Shown one piece after another: positions 44,351 through 57,405 of a DNA stretch of 64,000 nucleotides. Every line of letters starts with the position of its first letter. Position 1 is the first letter of the stretch. The notes under the pieces are model-generated. The model was given only the letters and a program-made list of their open reading frames with translations. It searched no databases and was not told the DNA's origin. Source of the DNA: Malurus cyaneus samueli. Taxonomy: Eukaryota; Chordata; Aves; Passeriformes; Maluridae. Where the stretch lies: positions 1,770,203 to 1,834,202 of the forward strand of contig CM019229.1 of the NCBI GenBank assembly GCA_009741485.1, written 5' to 3'. Both the position numbers and the translations under genes were made by a program.

Positions 44351-46927
44351 ATCCATCCTCCAGACCTGAGAGCCCCGCTGTCCCTGGGCTTCGACAAATA
44401 CCCCAGGATCACAGACACCCTGTGACACCAGCACTGCTCTGCAAGCAGTGTTTGGGGGAGGAGACACTGAGGATTTACACTAACTCAGCCTGCTGTGGGG
44501 ATTTGTGCTGGATTTCTGCAGGAGGAACATGAGTGTCTGTGACCTCCTGAGACCTCTCATAAGTTGCGTTTTATACCAGGAGGTGACCAGGGCACAAAAG
44601 ATGATGTTTCCTTCTGTTGGCCTCCACTATGGATTTTTTTTTTCCTTATGGATTCTTATATTAGAAAATGGCTCACATTATTTCAAAGCTCTTCCAAGCC
44701 TGAGCAGTAAGAGGAATTATGTCCTCTAATGAAGAATGTTCTCATCTTTATAATCCTCCAAACCCCCAGGTACCCATAAACTTCGACAGCCTTACCTTAC
44801 AGAAGGATTGTGTTTTTGCAGCCACAAGGACAAGCTGTGTGCTGAGCACTCTGTTAGAATTCCACCTGAAAGTGGAATTCTTCCCCAGTAAGCTTAGAAA
44901 TAAATTATTGCTGGTATTTTTCTTTGGAATCCCTTTCTTCTTGGGGAGTTTTCCGTTGAGACGGAATTGAGCTGCCCTTTGTCTCAAGCAAGCGCCGCCT
45001 TCGTTGTCTCCATCGCTGTGTTCTTGAAGTCCTGTTTTAAAGGAGAGCTTTGAAATACAGCTCTCAAAACCTAAAATCCCTAATTTGCACGCAGTCTGTC
45101 TGTTGAAGTGCACAGAAATATCACGTTTTTGTCGCTGGGCCAGCGCGTGCTTTGAGGGAGCCTTCACTGTGGTGAAGGTTGGAGCTCCTTTGTGCCACCT
45201 CCTGGTGCTGACACAGCCAGAGCTGGTTCCTTGAGTGTCCCACAGGTGCCTCGGTCCTGCTCCCTTTCACAGCCCCTCACCTGCGCTGGTTTCGGGATTT
45301 CATTTCTGACACAAGCTCTGTCCTGGAGAGACACAAAGCAGAGCAGCAGAGGGGAGCTTCTATTTTATCTGAGTATCTCGGGAGGCTTCTCATCCCCTGA
45401 CACAAAGCATTTGTGGTTTGCTTTTTGTTCCCAGCTGATTTCTCTGCCTCTACCAAAGCCTGTGTCGTGCTCAGTCTGTGCACTCCTGTACTGCTGGCAG
45501 CACATTTTGCTCATTCCCTTCCTCCGTTCTGTAACACTGCTGTAATTTTTGCCAAACTGTTTATTATGTTTTGTTCTTTTTTTTTGTTCTACTACTTAAT
45601 TTGCAAGCTCCCACCTGCGGGTGTGCAGGATCCCAGGTAAGGAGGAGCAGGGTCACTGAGCCTGGGTTTGTCCTGTGTTGTCCCTCTCTGCAAAGCTGCT
45701 CTGCTGCTGTGTTGGCTTTGGGGTCTCTGGATGCTCATCACCCATTCAGCAACGAGCCATGGGCCATTAGCCATCGATCTGCTCATTCCTGCATCCCTGC
45801 AGTGGGGAGGACTTGAAGAGGATTAGGGGCAGAGTGGATAAATGGGGTGTTCCTCTGTCTCTGAAAGGTTTTCTGTGCCACTGAAACGCTTGTTCAGGGG
45901 GTTCAGGCTAGCACAGGGGTGGTGTGAGCGTTGTGTTTTCCCTGGAAAGGAGCAGCATGCTGTTTGAGTCATTAAATTACCATCTCAATTGTGGTTAGAT
46001 AAAGATTTTTGTAAGTGAGAATGTAATTAAGACTGGGGAAAGGACAGAATTACTCAGAACTGTGTAAAGGTTCAGAATTGCTCTGAACCTCTGCCTTTGC
46101 AAGGGCAGAAGAAATTCTTAGATTGCCCATTTCTGCTAACAGGGGAATTGCAAGAGATTAGACACCAGGTACTTAAAATCATCCTGTGATTAAAGCACAG
46201 TCAGACTAAAACCATCCGTGTGGCTCTCTGCACAGACCGTTGATGGCTTTTGGATAATTCCAGGAGTAACCTCCCACCTTGCTCTCAGAGCAGGAATCAT
46301 GCTGGTCACACAGCCAGGCAGAGGTGACAGGGGCTGGCTGGTGGGGATTTATTCCAGGTATTGTGTTCTGTGGCTCCAGTAATATCAATTATTTAGTTGT
46401 TATTTTGGGAATGTTTGTCTGGCTTCCCGGTGACAGGCGGATTGGGAGGTTTTACCAAGAGCAGCTTCCCAGTAATTATCGTCGTGGTTTGTCATGACAA
46501 AAGGCTCACAGGAACTAAAGGTTTTCTGTCTCCTGTGAGCATAAAAATAAAACAACTTGAAGTGATACAGTTCTAAAATTACAGTGTTTGGCTTTTGTTA
46601 AATGCTAACTTAATTTTAATCAGAAACGTTGTGGAGTTTGAAGGAAGGAAAAGGGGATTTTTATTTAGGAAAAGAATACTTTTGAGGTGTAGTTGCAAGA
46701 AAAATGACACATCAAACTCTGCAACAAAGGCATGAACTTTCCGTGAATGCTTGTCCTGACCTTTAGCCCTCCCAAGTACAGCCCACCCCTTCTCTGGTTT
46801 GCTGTGGTTGTCTTTTAGCAGAGCTGTTGAAAACTAAAATTTGTAGGTAGCAAATAGCTATTACAGAACTATCTGGAGATCCCTAAGACTTTGGGGAAAA
46901 AATGGGTTAAGGTGTTTAAAAAAAAAA

Positions 46928-47040
46928 TCAGAGTATCCTGAGCTGGAAGGGACCCACAAAGATCACTGAAATCCAACTCCTGGCCCTGCACAGAACCCCC
47001 AACAATCCCACCCTGTGCCTGACCACGGCAGAGCTGTGAT
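46928..47040 (-). repeat. CR1 LINE 3' fragment
   Basis: The antisense copy starts TCAGAGTATCCTGAGCTGGAAGG, followed by CCAACTCCTGGCCCTGCAC and CCCACCCTGTGCCTGACC. Confidence 0.85.
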
Positions 47041-47354
47041 CCCAAGCTTTGGGGCTGATTTGAGAGCTGTTATTGCAGGAGTGCCTGTGCCCATCCCATG
47101 TAGGCATAATGGGAAAAGCTAAAGCAGCAGAGCTGGGCCAGGCTGGGTGCTCAGTGAGGAGCTGTGAGTGCAGTAAAGCACCTGATCCAGATCCATGATG
47201 TGCATGAGATGGGCTCATTGGGGAGGAAGGGGCTGTTGGGATGAGGAATTTCTGGTCTCTTTTGGGGGTGCTGTCTCCACTAACTGTGAGCTGCAGGTTC
47301 CTACATGGGCTGAGTCAATGTGGTGCTGTTGCCTTATCAGCTGCTCTTAGAATT

Positions 47355-47736
47355 CTGAGGCAGACACGGTTAAGGGAGTAAAAGGGTTTTATCTCAGTAT
47401 TTAATAGGATCCTGGGTGCACAGCTCATGGAAAATGCTGAAAATGCAGCCCTTGTATAACATGTATACAATTTTTATAGACTTTACAAATTAGCATATCT
47501 ATTTAGCATTTCTCAGTAAGAAACTTAACAAATGAAGTAATGTTTCCTTATTCTAAAGAATTACCTCTCAGATGAGGCCAGAGCCCAGTTTACACAATGT
47601 GTTTTAGAGTAAAAGCTTCAACCAAGGTTGAAGCCTTGAGTTTTGAGATAGCCTGGGGCTCACCGGCCTCCTATTGGGGTTGTTTGGTCATTCTGCCTGG
47701 CAGAACCCCAAAACTGAGCTGGAATATCAGGCCACA
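47355..47736 (-). mobile_element. Solo LTR, about 380 bp
   Basis: On the minus strand it begins TGTGGCCTGATATTCCAGC and ends TGTCTGCCTCAG. The hexamer AGAATT lies on both sides (47349-47354 and 47737-47742), compatible with a 6-bp target-site duplication, with one extra base after the CA. A minus-strand GATAAAACCC block lies near 47385. It has no coding content. Confidence 0.7.
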
Positions 47737-47884
47737 AGAATTACAAGTATGTAGTAAAGGCTACAAAGAATACATGAAGGGTACAGAAAATATTTTAAAG
47801 GGTATATAAAATATATAAAAAGGTATATAAATAAAGGCAAAATATCATTAAGTATCAGTGCCAGAGCCTTTTGCCAGCTTATAG

Positions 47885-48056
47885 CCCTTCCCTTCCCTTC
47901 CCTTCCCTTCCCTCCCTTCCCTTCCCTTCCCTTCCCTTCCCTTCCCTTCCCTTCCCTTCCTTCCCTTCCCTTCCCTTCCCTTCCCTTCCCTTCCCTTCCC
48001 TTCCCTTCCCTTCCCTTCCCTTCCCTTCCCTTCCCTTCCCTTCCCTTCCCTTCCCC
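47885..48056. repeat. (CCCTT)n pentanucleotide microsatellite
   Basis: About 172 bp of CCCTT units carry two length interruptions (near 47912 and 47961). The + strand is pure pyrimidine and the minus strand pure purine, a sequence class able to form triplex (H-DNA). It follows the LTR by about 150 bp. Confidence 0.97.
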
Positions 48057-51000
48057 AGCCCTGCCCTCCAGGCAGAGCATTTCATTCTCCCCTTGAGGAG
48101 CTGCTGTCGAAGGATATTTATAGATATTTCACCAGAGCATCTTTTCATTTCTCCTTTTTCTGTTCACTTTTCTCCTCAGACTTATTATCTCACCTCAGCA
48201 CTTGATGTGTCAAGGAGTTGGGGTTTTTTTTTTTCGCACACAGTTTTCTTGCTGACTCTACAGATGTGCTCAGACCTTTTCATTTTGGGCAGTTGGCCTG
48301 TTTCAGCAACTTGTCCTTTCTGCCGTTTCTTTGTTTCCAGCTCTGAAAAAGGAGGATAAAAGCAGCAGGGCAGGAGAAGTAAATTTTTCCCTTTTTGTTG
48401 TGGGCTCTCTGTGTGTGATGAGCAATCCTGTTGTTCTCTGTGCCTGTACGTGCTCCTGCAGCCTGTGCTGTGGGCACGGTGCTCACACTCCAGGCTGTCA
48501 GAGAAGGACAAACAGGCAGCTCCATCCCCTCCAGTCACTCCTGGGCTGCTGCTGAGCCTGACTGAGCTCCTCAAAGCCTGCCTTTATCATCCCAGTCATT
48601 GGGTTTAGCCAGGGATGAAGAGGCTGGGAGAGTTCCTGCGAGGCAGATCTCAGTTGTTCTGCCCTCAGGAGATGACATTTGCTCTCTGCACTCCATGTTG
48701 ACCTCCTGGATTGCAGGGAGAGTGAACCATGGAGGATTTTCTGTGACTGTACTTTGGCTGCTGCCCCAGCTTGTACAGGCAGCTCTGAGTAAAAACCTGC
48801 TCATCAATCAACCCTGCATCCTTTTTATGCCTCAAGACACTGATCTGTGCTTCCAGAAGGCACAAGGAATTTATTTGTCCCTGCAGGACAAAGCCCTGGA
48901 GCTCCTGAGTCCCACCTGGCCGAGGCAGGGCAGGCAGAGGTGCAATCAGTGCCTGGGAGGGATGCCCAGCTCACACTGTCCTGAGCAGTGGGTCGGGCAG
49001 GGAGCAGATGGGATGTGCCCACAGCCACATGGAGACGTGGTGAATGCACTTGTGCACATCCAGGAATTTCTATTTGGAGGCAGCACCTTGGGAGGGTGTG
49101 GGAAGCAAGTGAGAGGCTGCCCCACAGCCTCTGCACTGTGGCCTTGGGTATTGTAGATAAAAAACTTTGGAAGAAGGAGAGCTGTGGAATGTGGACTGTG
49201 TGTTGACATTTTACAAAAAGCAGAGATTTGTGACCGCTTAGGAAAGAGAGCTTGTGTTATTTGTGTGATGTGGAGAAAAAGTACAAAAGGTTGTGATGGG
49301 AAATAATTGAGGGCTGATGCTTGACACCTTCCCCTCGTGTCTGAGGAGGGTTTTGCCCCTCTGTGTCCCTAAGCAAGCACAAAAATCAGAAAAGAAATGA
49401 TGCAAAGCTTCCAACATGCCAGAAGGAAAAACTTGAGACAGATTTTGAGGACTTCAGAACTTTGTAAACTCATGTTCCTTTTCTGCCTGTTGGTGCTTTC
49501 AGCCTGCTAAGTGTGGCTGGGAGGTGAGGAGCTCTTGCCTGGGAACAAACCCTCTGGTGCTTCCCCCGCTCCATCCTGCTAAAAAAGAAACGAGTTTGGG
49601 GCTTGATGACCTGATCTACCCGTGTGAAACACTTTGAAGCAAGGAAGTGCTGTGCTGTGAGCACTACTATTCCTCCTCAGGCTGTCTGGGGAGCTCCTGG
49701 CAGGCACAGGGACATGGTGCTGCTGTTCATGGCTGGTGATGCAGCATTTTAATTACACCCCCAGCAATTAACTGCTGTCAGAGCTGGCAGGGTGCAGGAG
49801 CTGAATCTGCAATATGCTCGTGTGAGGAGTCAGAAATGATTAATAAAGACACTGGTAGGGTTTGGGGGTTGATTTTTCTGTTTGATTTGTTGTTCTAACA
49901 CAGAGAGGAGCCTTAAAGCATAAAACCCTTGTGCCCCCATCCTGGCTGAGGGCAGGTGCTTCGTAATTCTGTCCTTTTTTCATGATAATTGAGAACAGAG
50001 AGGGTTTGGTGCTTACCCTGTTACTTAGCCACTTAATACTTCCTCCTAAATTGGATTTTACCATCATAACTCTGAGAAACTTTCACTTCTGCACTGCGTG
50101 GTGCAGGTCTGGTGTTTGGCAAGAGGGGCACTGCAGGCAAAAAGCAATTCCTTTCTTGCCTCCTGTGAAATCCTCATCAGCTTTTTTTTCCTGAGTGGAG
50201 CCATGAAGTCGCTGTGTTCTTTCCCTTGCTTGAATTTGTTAAGGAGGAATTGATGAGCTGCCAGAGTTAATGAACATTTAAATTTTCGTCAGCATAACGT
50301 GGTAACGCAGTGGTGGGGATAACTGGGGAGCATACTGCAAGGAAAGGAGGGCAGAAAGAGCACCTCTGCTTTTTGGGGCTGTTTTTGATTCTGCCAAGGT
50401 CAGATGGCAGCCTGGGAACGTCTGGTTTGCAGTTCTGCTGCTGTGGAGAAGAGCTGGGATGTCATCTTTGGCTCCACAAAAGCAGGGAGAAACACAAGGA
50501 GAGAAAATAGGAAATACGTCAGGTTAGTGAGGGTCTTAGGGCCTAAAAAAGGGGTTGTCCCCTAGTCAGGACCCAGGTTTGACTTCAGGAGGTGAGAGGG
50601 GTGTGCTGGTGGTGCAGTGGTGGAGCTTCCAACATCTATCCAGCTTCCAACATGGGATGCAATATCTGATGAATAAAAAGCTGGAATGTGAGGTGGGAAT
50701 GCTGCTCCTGTGACCTAGAGGTGTCCTTGGGATGGACAGTTTGTTCCCATGGTGCTGACAGCTCCCTTCCCAGGCTGCAGCTCCTTTTCCTGCTTATGAA
50801 CCCACTGGGGTTCAGTGTTGGGCAATAACAGAACCTCCTGGGGAAACTCTGTGAAGTTTTATGGTGCAGGTGCTTCGGGTTCAGCTCCAGCAGTTAAGGA
50901 AGATTAATTCTCATTGCTCAGCTAAGACAGGTGACTAATGATGGGAGGCTTTTACCCCTGTCAGGAGGAGAATGTGTGTGGATGTTTAAAACTCTCACTG

Positions 51001-52488
51001 CAGAGCTGCAGAGCTTGAGATGGAGCTGGTAGGTCCATGGGATTGATTCCTGAACCTCAAACACAAGGAGTGAGCTGGAAATCCAGGGGGAGTTGCATTT
51101 TGAAGCTGCTCTGCCTGACCCCAGGCACCCAGACAAGGTGCCCTCAGGGGTGTGTGGGAAGAGAGGGGAGGAATTTGCTGCCTGAAGGTGCCTTCAGAGG
51201 AAAACACTTGGAAAACTCTGCCAGAAGGAACAGAGCTGTGTTCTCCCCTGTGGGATCCTAAACACGCTCAATATAGACATTACAGAAGGGATGAAAAAAA
51301 CATCCCATGGGAATTTCCTGGGTTCTTGATGTTCCTCACGTGAGTTGGAGCACAGTAAATGCTTTTCAGCTCCTTTGCTGGGTTCAAGGCTTAACCTGGG
51401 CTGAGTCTGATGAGAAGCAGCCCAGGGTGGAGGGGATATGGAGCCCAAGTGCTCTTGCAGCCAATTCCATTTGCTGGAAGACAAAAGTAATACCTTGAGA
51501 ACTTCTAATGTGTCTCCACACTTCCATTCCTATCTCGATCCTAGACAACCTATTTTCCCTTTTCCTTCTCCCACCTGCCTATGTCTGCCAGTCTGGAAGT
51601 CTCTTTTCCCTTTCTCACACATCCACACCCTGAGATTTCCCAATTACTTCGCACCCTTTTTACTCCATGCTCATTCCTTCTTTTCTTTACATCTGCCCTT
51701 TAGTTCCTTTCTCAGTCTCTGCTTTCAAATCCTCTCACAAAGGACAAATTTTCCCAAATTGTGAAAAAAAAAGCATTTTACCAACTCTTCCTGCCATTCT
51801 GGGGGTATCCCTGTGTGTCAACAGAAATGCACTTGGCTTTGAAATCATTGCAGATCACGCAGTAAGCTTCAGCACTGCACCAATTTTCAAATGGGTTATA
51901 GATTGCAGTGTTTAATGCTGTTTTCAGTGGTTTATGGTGGGGTACAGGTATCCCCTTCATTTGGTGTCTCTGCCTCTCACTGCTTTAAATTCACAAGGCA
52001 CGGAGCTGACAGCTGAAAATGTGTAAAAATTGGATGCAGGGTTGTGGTTTTTTTTCCTGAAGTGCTCAGAAAACACAGTCTGAGAGAATGCTTGTTCTAA
52101 AGTAAATTATGGAACTAAATTGTTGCTAAAACCGTTGTTCTTCACGGTGACCTTGGCCAGGAGAGGTTTGGAAAGGCAGCACCAGCCTCTCTGAAGGGCT
52201 CTTGGTGCCGGAGCGTTAAATCCCTGGAGAGAGGAGGGGACAGGAAGGATTTTGTGGTGCTGGGGCTCAGCTGCTGATGGAATTGAGGAAATGGCTCCAA
52301 CCCCCAGAATTGTGCTCTCCTGTGCTGAAACACAGCAGGGGCAACTGGGCAGGTCCCCCTTTGGGGATTGTTCTGCAGCACATAGGGGGCAGAGAATAGA
52401 AACCATTAGGAGGAGTTGTTTGGGGTTTCAAGAGGCTGCTCTTCTCTCCAAATGTAAACGGATTTATGCTGCTGCCTCAAATTTATTT

Positions 52489-52939
52489 TGATGCCTAAAA
52501 TCTGATCTGGCTTTCTAAAGCAGAGTCTGGCCAGAATTGAGAGAATCCAAAGCAGTTCTGTTATTGCAGGGCCTTCAGGGCCATTCAGGGCAGTCCCAGC
52601 CCAGCCAGGGGCTGCACCCACAATGGACAATGGCTCACGGCTTTTTCACCCTTTCTCACTTTTGTCCATTTGCACATCGGGATTTGCTGAATCCTCCAAT
52701 TGCAGCTGCAGCCAATGCAGTCATTCACTCCAACTTGGCTCCCCCAATTCTCTGTTGTTTCCATCTCTTGGGGCCTGGCACAGGGAGGTGTCCTTGAGTT
52801 TGGGGCTGCAGAGGAATTGTTTCGTGTAAAAATGGGAGAGCAGGAGCTCAGCACTGTCTGTGGAGTCTGGAGTTAAACACTGAAGAATTCCAGGGGTACA
52901 GAGACATGGAAATAGAGAAGCTGAAATCCTGAGGCATCA
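52489..52939 (-). mobile_element. Solo LTR, variant 1
   Basis: On the minus strand it begins TGATGCCTCAGGATTTCAG and ends TTAGGCATCA. It is nearly identical to 17825-18266 over about 400 bp, sharing for example ATGGACAATGGCTCACGGC and CATTTGCACATCGGG. No convincing target-site duplication is visible. Confidence 0.85.
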
Positions 52940-55900
52940 GGTTGGATGTGTCTGGGGAGTTTGCTTGAAACTGCCACCCAATTATTCTGACAGAGCTGAC
53001 TCTTCAGCATGCAGGGCAGTGACCAGGTGACACCTGCCGCTGCCTGGGGGCACTGCCAGACACGATCGGTGTTTCTGCAGGGACTGCTGAAATTTGGGAG
53101 TGTCTTTGCCTCCTCTGGCAGGAGGATCTGGGTGCTGGGCTTTGCTGGGGACTGGCCAAGATCTCTGTCTCCGGCCTGGTGTCTGGCACCACAGACTGGG
53201 CCCTTCTGCACTGGGTTCACACCATTTCCTGATTTCCACACAGGATTTTTTTGCAATTCCTGCCTTTTTTTTCTCTCTCCTACTGCAGTCAGGCAGCACC
53301 CCTGAAATTCCTGCTCCGTTCCCGAGTGCTTGCTGAAGGTAGAGCTGGCACGTCAGGGACATTTCTTGAATAATATGTGCTGCTAAAAGGATCCCATTCC
53401 TCATCCTGATCATGCTCTGAAGTTCCGGCAAATTAGGCTGAGATATGAAAGGAACTTGAAAAATGCTTCTCCCCTTGTTTTAAATGGAAGAATCAGGCTG
53501 GCTGTGCAGCATCTGCAGTCTGTCAGTGCCCAGCAACAGCTGAGGAAGCAGGATTTCTGCAGCGGGGAAGTAGGAAAATGATACAAAAGGGGCTGAATCT
53601 GCTTTGTGTCATGGAAAAAAAAAACCAAAAAAAAAACCAACACCCATCCTCTGAATGCTTGAAATATCTTTCCTCCCGTTCCTACTCTTCAGAGTAATCC
53701 CTTTGTCTGCCAGGCCAGTCTGTCTCTTGGCTTTGGAAAGGTGGAAATTTGGCAGCACTGAGGTTAATCCTGGTGGCCTTTGCAGCCTTTCCCCCGTCAC
53801 AGCCTGCCCTGGGCTGGCAGCATTTTGGAGGATGGGGAGCCCTTTGGTGCCCTGTGTAATGGCTTTTTTGTGTGTAGATAAATGTCTGTGTCTCAGGGCA
53901 CCAAGGAGGGGAATTTTTCTGTGTGAGATCCCTTTATGAAGCTCAGACTGATGTACTGGGGGTTTCAGAGCTGGTGATTGCTCCTGTAGGTGCTCGGAGT
54001 GCTGGGTGTCTGTGCTCCTGTCACGAGTAGAGAATACACTGCCATGTGCAGATAAACCAGAGGGGAAGCTGGATTCCAGACTCAGGCTCCTGGAATCCCA
54101 AAGGAGCAAAAGATGACATCCCAAATATTTCGAAAGATTTGATTCCAGGATGTCAAATTACATAGTGTTGGTGATTGATAGATGGATTTTGTTTTGGGGA
54201 TTTTTGTATGTAAAGTTGTTTATGTATGTATGTAAAGAAATTTTGTATTTTATAAGAATTTAAACAATCATTAATTTTTATTTGTGTATAATGTGTAGAA
54301 TGAGTAAAGTTTGTTTTTTCTGTGTTTTCTTTCTCATTTCTTCTCTTTTTTTTATGACTTTCAGTTCTCTGTGAACTTTCTCATACCTAACTGTAACTAT
54401 TCTCTTAGAGTTTTTCTGTTTACTGAAGTAAACGGTTCTTCGCTGTCTGAGGTTTCAATTCTCACAATAGAGAAGCAGCAAAACTCTTTACTATTAAAGA
54501 TAAAACTGCACCTTTAGTGTTTTACTTCTGCTGCTGTTTTGGAGAGGCCAAAGGAATAAGATAAGAGAGATGGGCTTCTCCTTTGGAAAGATGATGGTAA
54601 TGTGTGTTTGGATACCTAATTTGAGTCTTATCCAGGTCAGCCCTGGAGTCAGCTGTTTGAACAAACAAAAAACAGCCGCTAAAAATAAATTACTGAGTTT
54701 TATTTGCTGCTGTCGAGCAAAGCTCTGGGGACAGGGCTGGGAGCTCCTCTGGGAGCCTGGGGCTTTGTGTTTGCAGATGGTTGGGGGGAGGCTGCAGCCC
54801 CATTGCTCCTCAGAGGCTCTGCTCTGATTTCTTCAGGGAGGGACCATCCCCAGCAGTGCCCGGCACGTTCACAGTGTTTTAATTGTGTTTGTGCAGCAGT
54901 TCAGAATCCTGCCTCAAGCAAGCAGGGACAGTGGCAGAGCCTGGGGCTGCTCCCAGTGCCCAGAGCTGGGTGCCAGTTGCTCAGAGCTGTGTAACAGTTG
55001 GCTCATCATGTGCCCACAAAGCCCTGTTCGCATGGCTCCGTACCCACAGAACGCTTCACTATCTGATTTTTCCTTTTCCCATCTGCAGCACCTCTGTAAT
55101 TGCTCATCTGCTCCCATCTACCACGGAGGGTGAAGGTTATAACAGCTTCTATTAAACCCTCCAAGCAGCAGGAGCTTGGGAGTCATCTGCTTCAAAGTTA
55201 TGGCTTAAAAAAAACCCTAAAATTAATTGCAGGAGGTTGAGTTGGACCCTCCTGTCCTCATCTCCAGTCTTCAACCCACCAAACTCATTTATTCACATCG
55301 GTGCCTTGATGAACTGGTGAAATTAAACAAGGAGCTGGTGAAGTTGTGAGGCAGTTCTTGTTGCTGGTTTTGCACCTTTTTTATCAGATGTAGAAGCATG
55401 GGCTGTGTTCACTTCCCATGGAGCAATCACAGAGCTGTGCTGGCAACTCCCTGTGCTTTCAGGAGTGAGGTTCCTACATTGCTGTGATTTTGGGGAATCT
55501 CTGTCCAACCCTGCTTGGGCAATGAGTCTTCCTGTTAAGGAAAAGGAAATTGAAGAGAAGTTCTGCACGGATTCACAATTCTATTCTTTCAATTTCTGCA
55601 GCTTCCAGATGTTGTGCTCAAAATGTGTCCTGCCAAGGCTTTAAGAAATAAGTCTTCAGGGGGTGGGGAAGGAGGATAGATTTGTTTTCTGAAGAAATTA
55701 TCTTTCTTTGCAGATGATAACTGAATCATTCCTTGGCTCAGAGTAAGAGACAGGATCTTGTGACATCCCCAAGTGGGTCCCATTTGCCATTCAGCCTCTC
55801 CTCTGCTCCTGTGCCCCTTTCAGAGTGGGCTGCTGCTAGCTGGGGTCAGAAAACAAAAACCATGTTGTTTTATAATTTACTTTGACTATTTTGTGTTTTT

Positions 55901-56972
55901 TCACCCCTCCAGTGCCTGATTCCTGTGTATCCCTCCCATCCCAGGGCTGGGTAGCCCTGACACCCCTCCTGGAAGGGCTGAACACATTTTGCTCATTTAT
56001 TTCTGTGTCAGGCACAAATCTCTTTGTTTAAAGCTTGTTCTAAAGTTAGTGTATAAAGCAGAAACAAGGGCCATAAAAGGACATTGTATTCGGATTTTCT
56101 TGCAGGAAGGGGGTTTCACTGGGGTTGGGATAAACAGGAGATACTTTTTCTGCCAGATGTGCCTGCCTGGCACAGGGTTAATATGTGATTTCTTGCTTAA
56201 GGAGATGGTGGAAATCTGAGAGCACAGCTCAGTAGGAGGATGGAATGAGACTGTTGTTAATGGAGGGGAAGACAGGAAAGTTCAGATCTCTCTGGATCAA
56301 TATGTGTGGGCTGTGGAAGGGATAGAGCTTCCTCCAGGGCAGCTGCTGGGAAAGATCTTGCTGGTAGCTGGGTGACAATCCAGTAATGTGGGGTTATCCC
56401 TTCTGTTTAGCTTAAAAATGGTGCTTAGTTGATTAATCAATTAATTAATGTTGTGTCAAGATTGGAAACTTCCGTAAGTGCCCATGTAGAGCCATAGGAG
56501 GAGAAATTGTGGGGTCTGGGTTCTGTGTTCCCCTCAGAGCTGGCAGAAAATTGCTGCAATAGTTCTGGCAGATTGATGATGCTGGGAAGTTTTATGGTCA
56601 GGGAAGCTGGGAAATAATGTTATTGGAAAGATACAAGGAGGATTAGATTTCAGAGCAATGTTTGTGTGTATTGATGCTGCTGCAAAAGCTGGAAGGTGCC
56701 AGTTGGCGATAATCCAGCTGCAACTTGTAGCAGACTTGCTCCGTTTCTGAGGCACTTAGCGCCAGGATCAGCCACAGAACACTCCCAAAATGCTGCTGTT
56801 TCTGTGAAAAAGAGGTTTTTCCTTGTGTCACCTTTGCTGATGGCACTCTCTGTAGCACTTCACAAGAACAGCAGCCAATTTCCCCCTGCTCCAGTGCAAC
56901 AAGTACCTCCACAATGACCCCGAGAACGATCTACAGCCACCACCACCCCTCAGACAATGGTTCTGTACTGGT

Positions 56973-57405
56973 TGTGGTACCTAAAACAGGGCTTACCTGA
57001 AACAGAGACCAGACAAAGTCAGGAGAATCAAAGCAGACAAATTTAATCCAAGCCTACAGGTGCATTGAGGGCAGACAAAGCCTTCTTGTGAGGCTGCACC
57101 CAAAATGGACCCCGAGTCACGAGATCTTCACCTTTTATCAGTTCTGTCTCATGAACGTATCGGGCCCCAATTCTCCAATGACACCTTCAGGTGATGCTGT
57201 CACCCACCCCCAATTCTCTGTTGTTTCCATCTCTTGGGGCCTGGCACAGGGAGGTGTCCTTGAGTTTGGGGCTGCAGAGGAATTGTTTTGTGTAAAAATG
57301 GGAGAGCAGGAGCTCAGCACTGTCTGTGGAGTCTGGAGTTAAACACTGAAGAATTCCAGGGGTACAGAGACATGGAAATAGGGAAACTGAAATCCTGAGG
57401 CATCA
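56973..57405 (-). mobile_element. Solo LTR, variant 2
   Basis: On the minus strand it begins TGATGCCTCAGGATTTC and ends AGGTACCACA. Minus-strand signals are a GATAAAAGG TATA-like box near 57133 and ATTAAA near 57041. The minus-strand 5' half (57200-57405) is almost identical to variant 1. The other half is unrelated to variant 1 but matches 36911-37140. Confidence 0.87.

Noticed and set aside
47727..48359. Open frames of repeated GREGK or SLPFP units
   Set aside because: They are translations of the (CCCTT)n microsatellite.
53595..53640. A-rich runs as a possible processed pseudogene tail
   Set aside because: No upstream sequence resembling a spliced mRNA was found, and short A runs are common in these introns.
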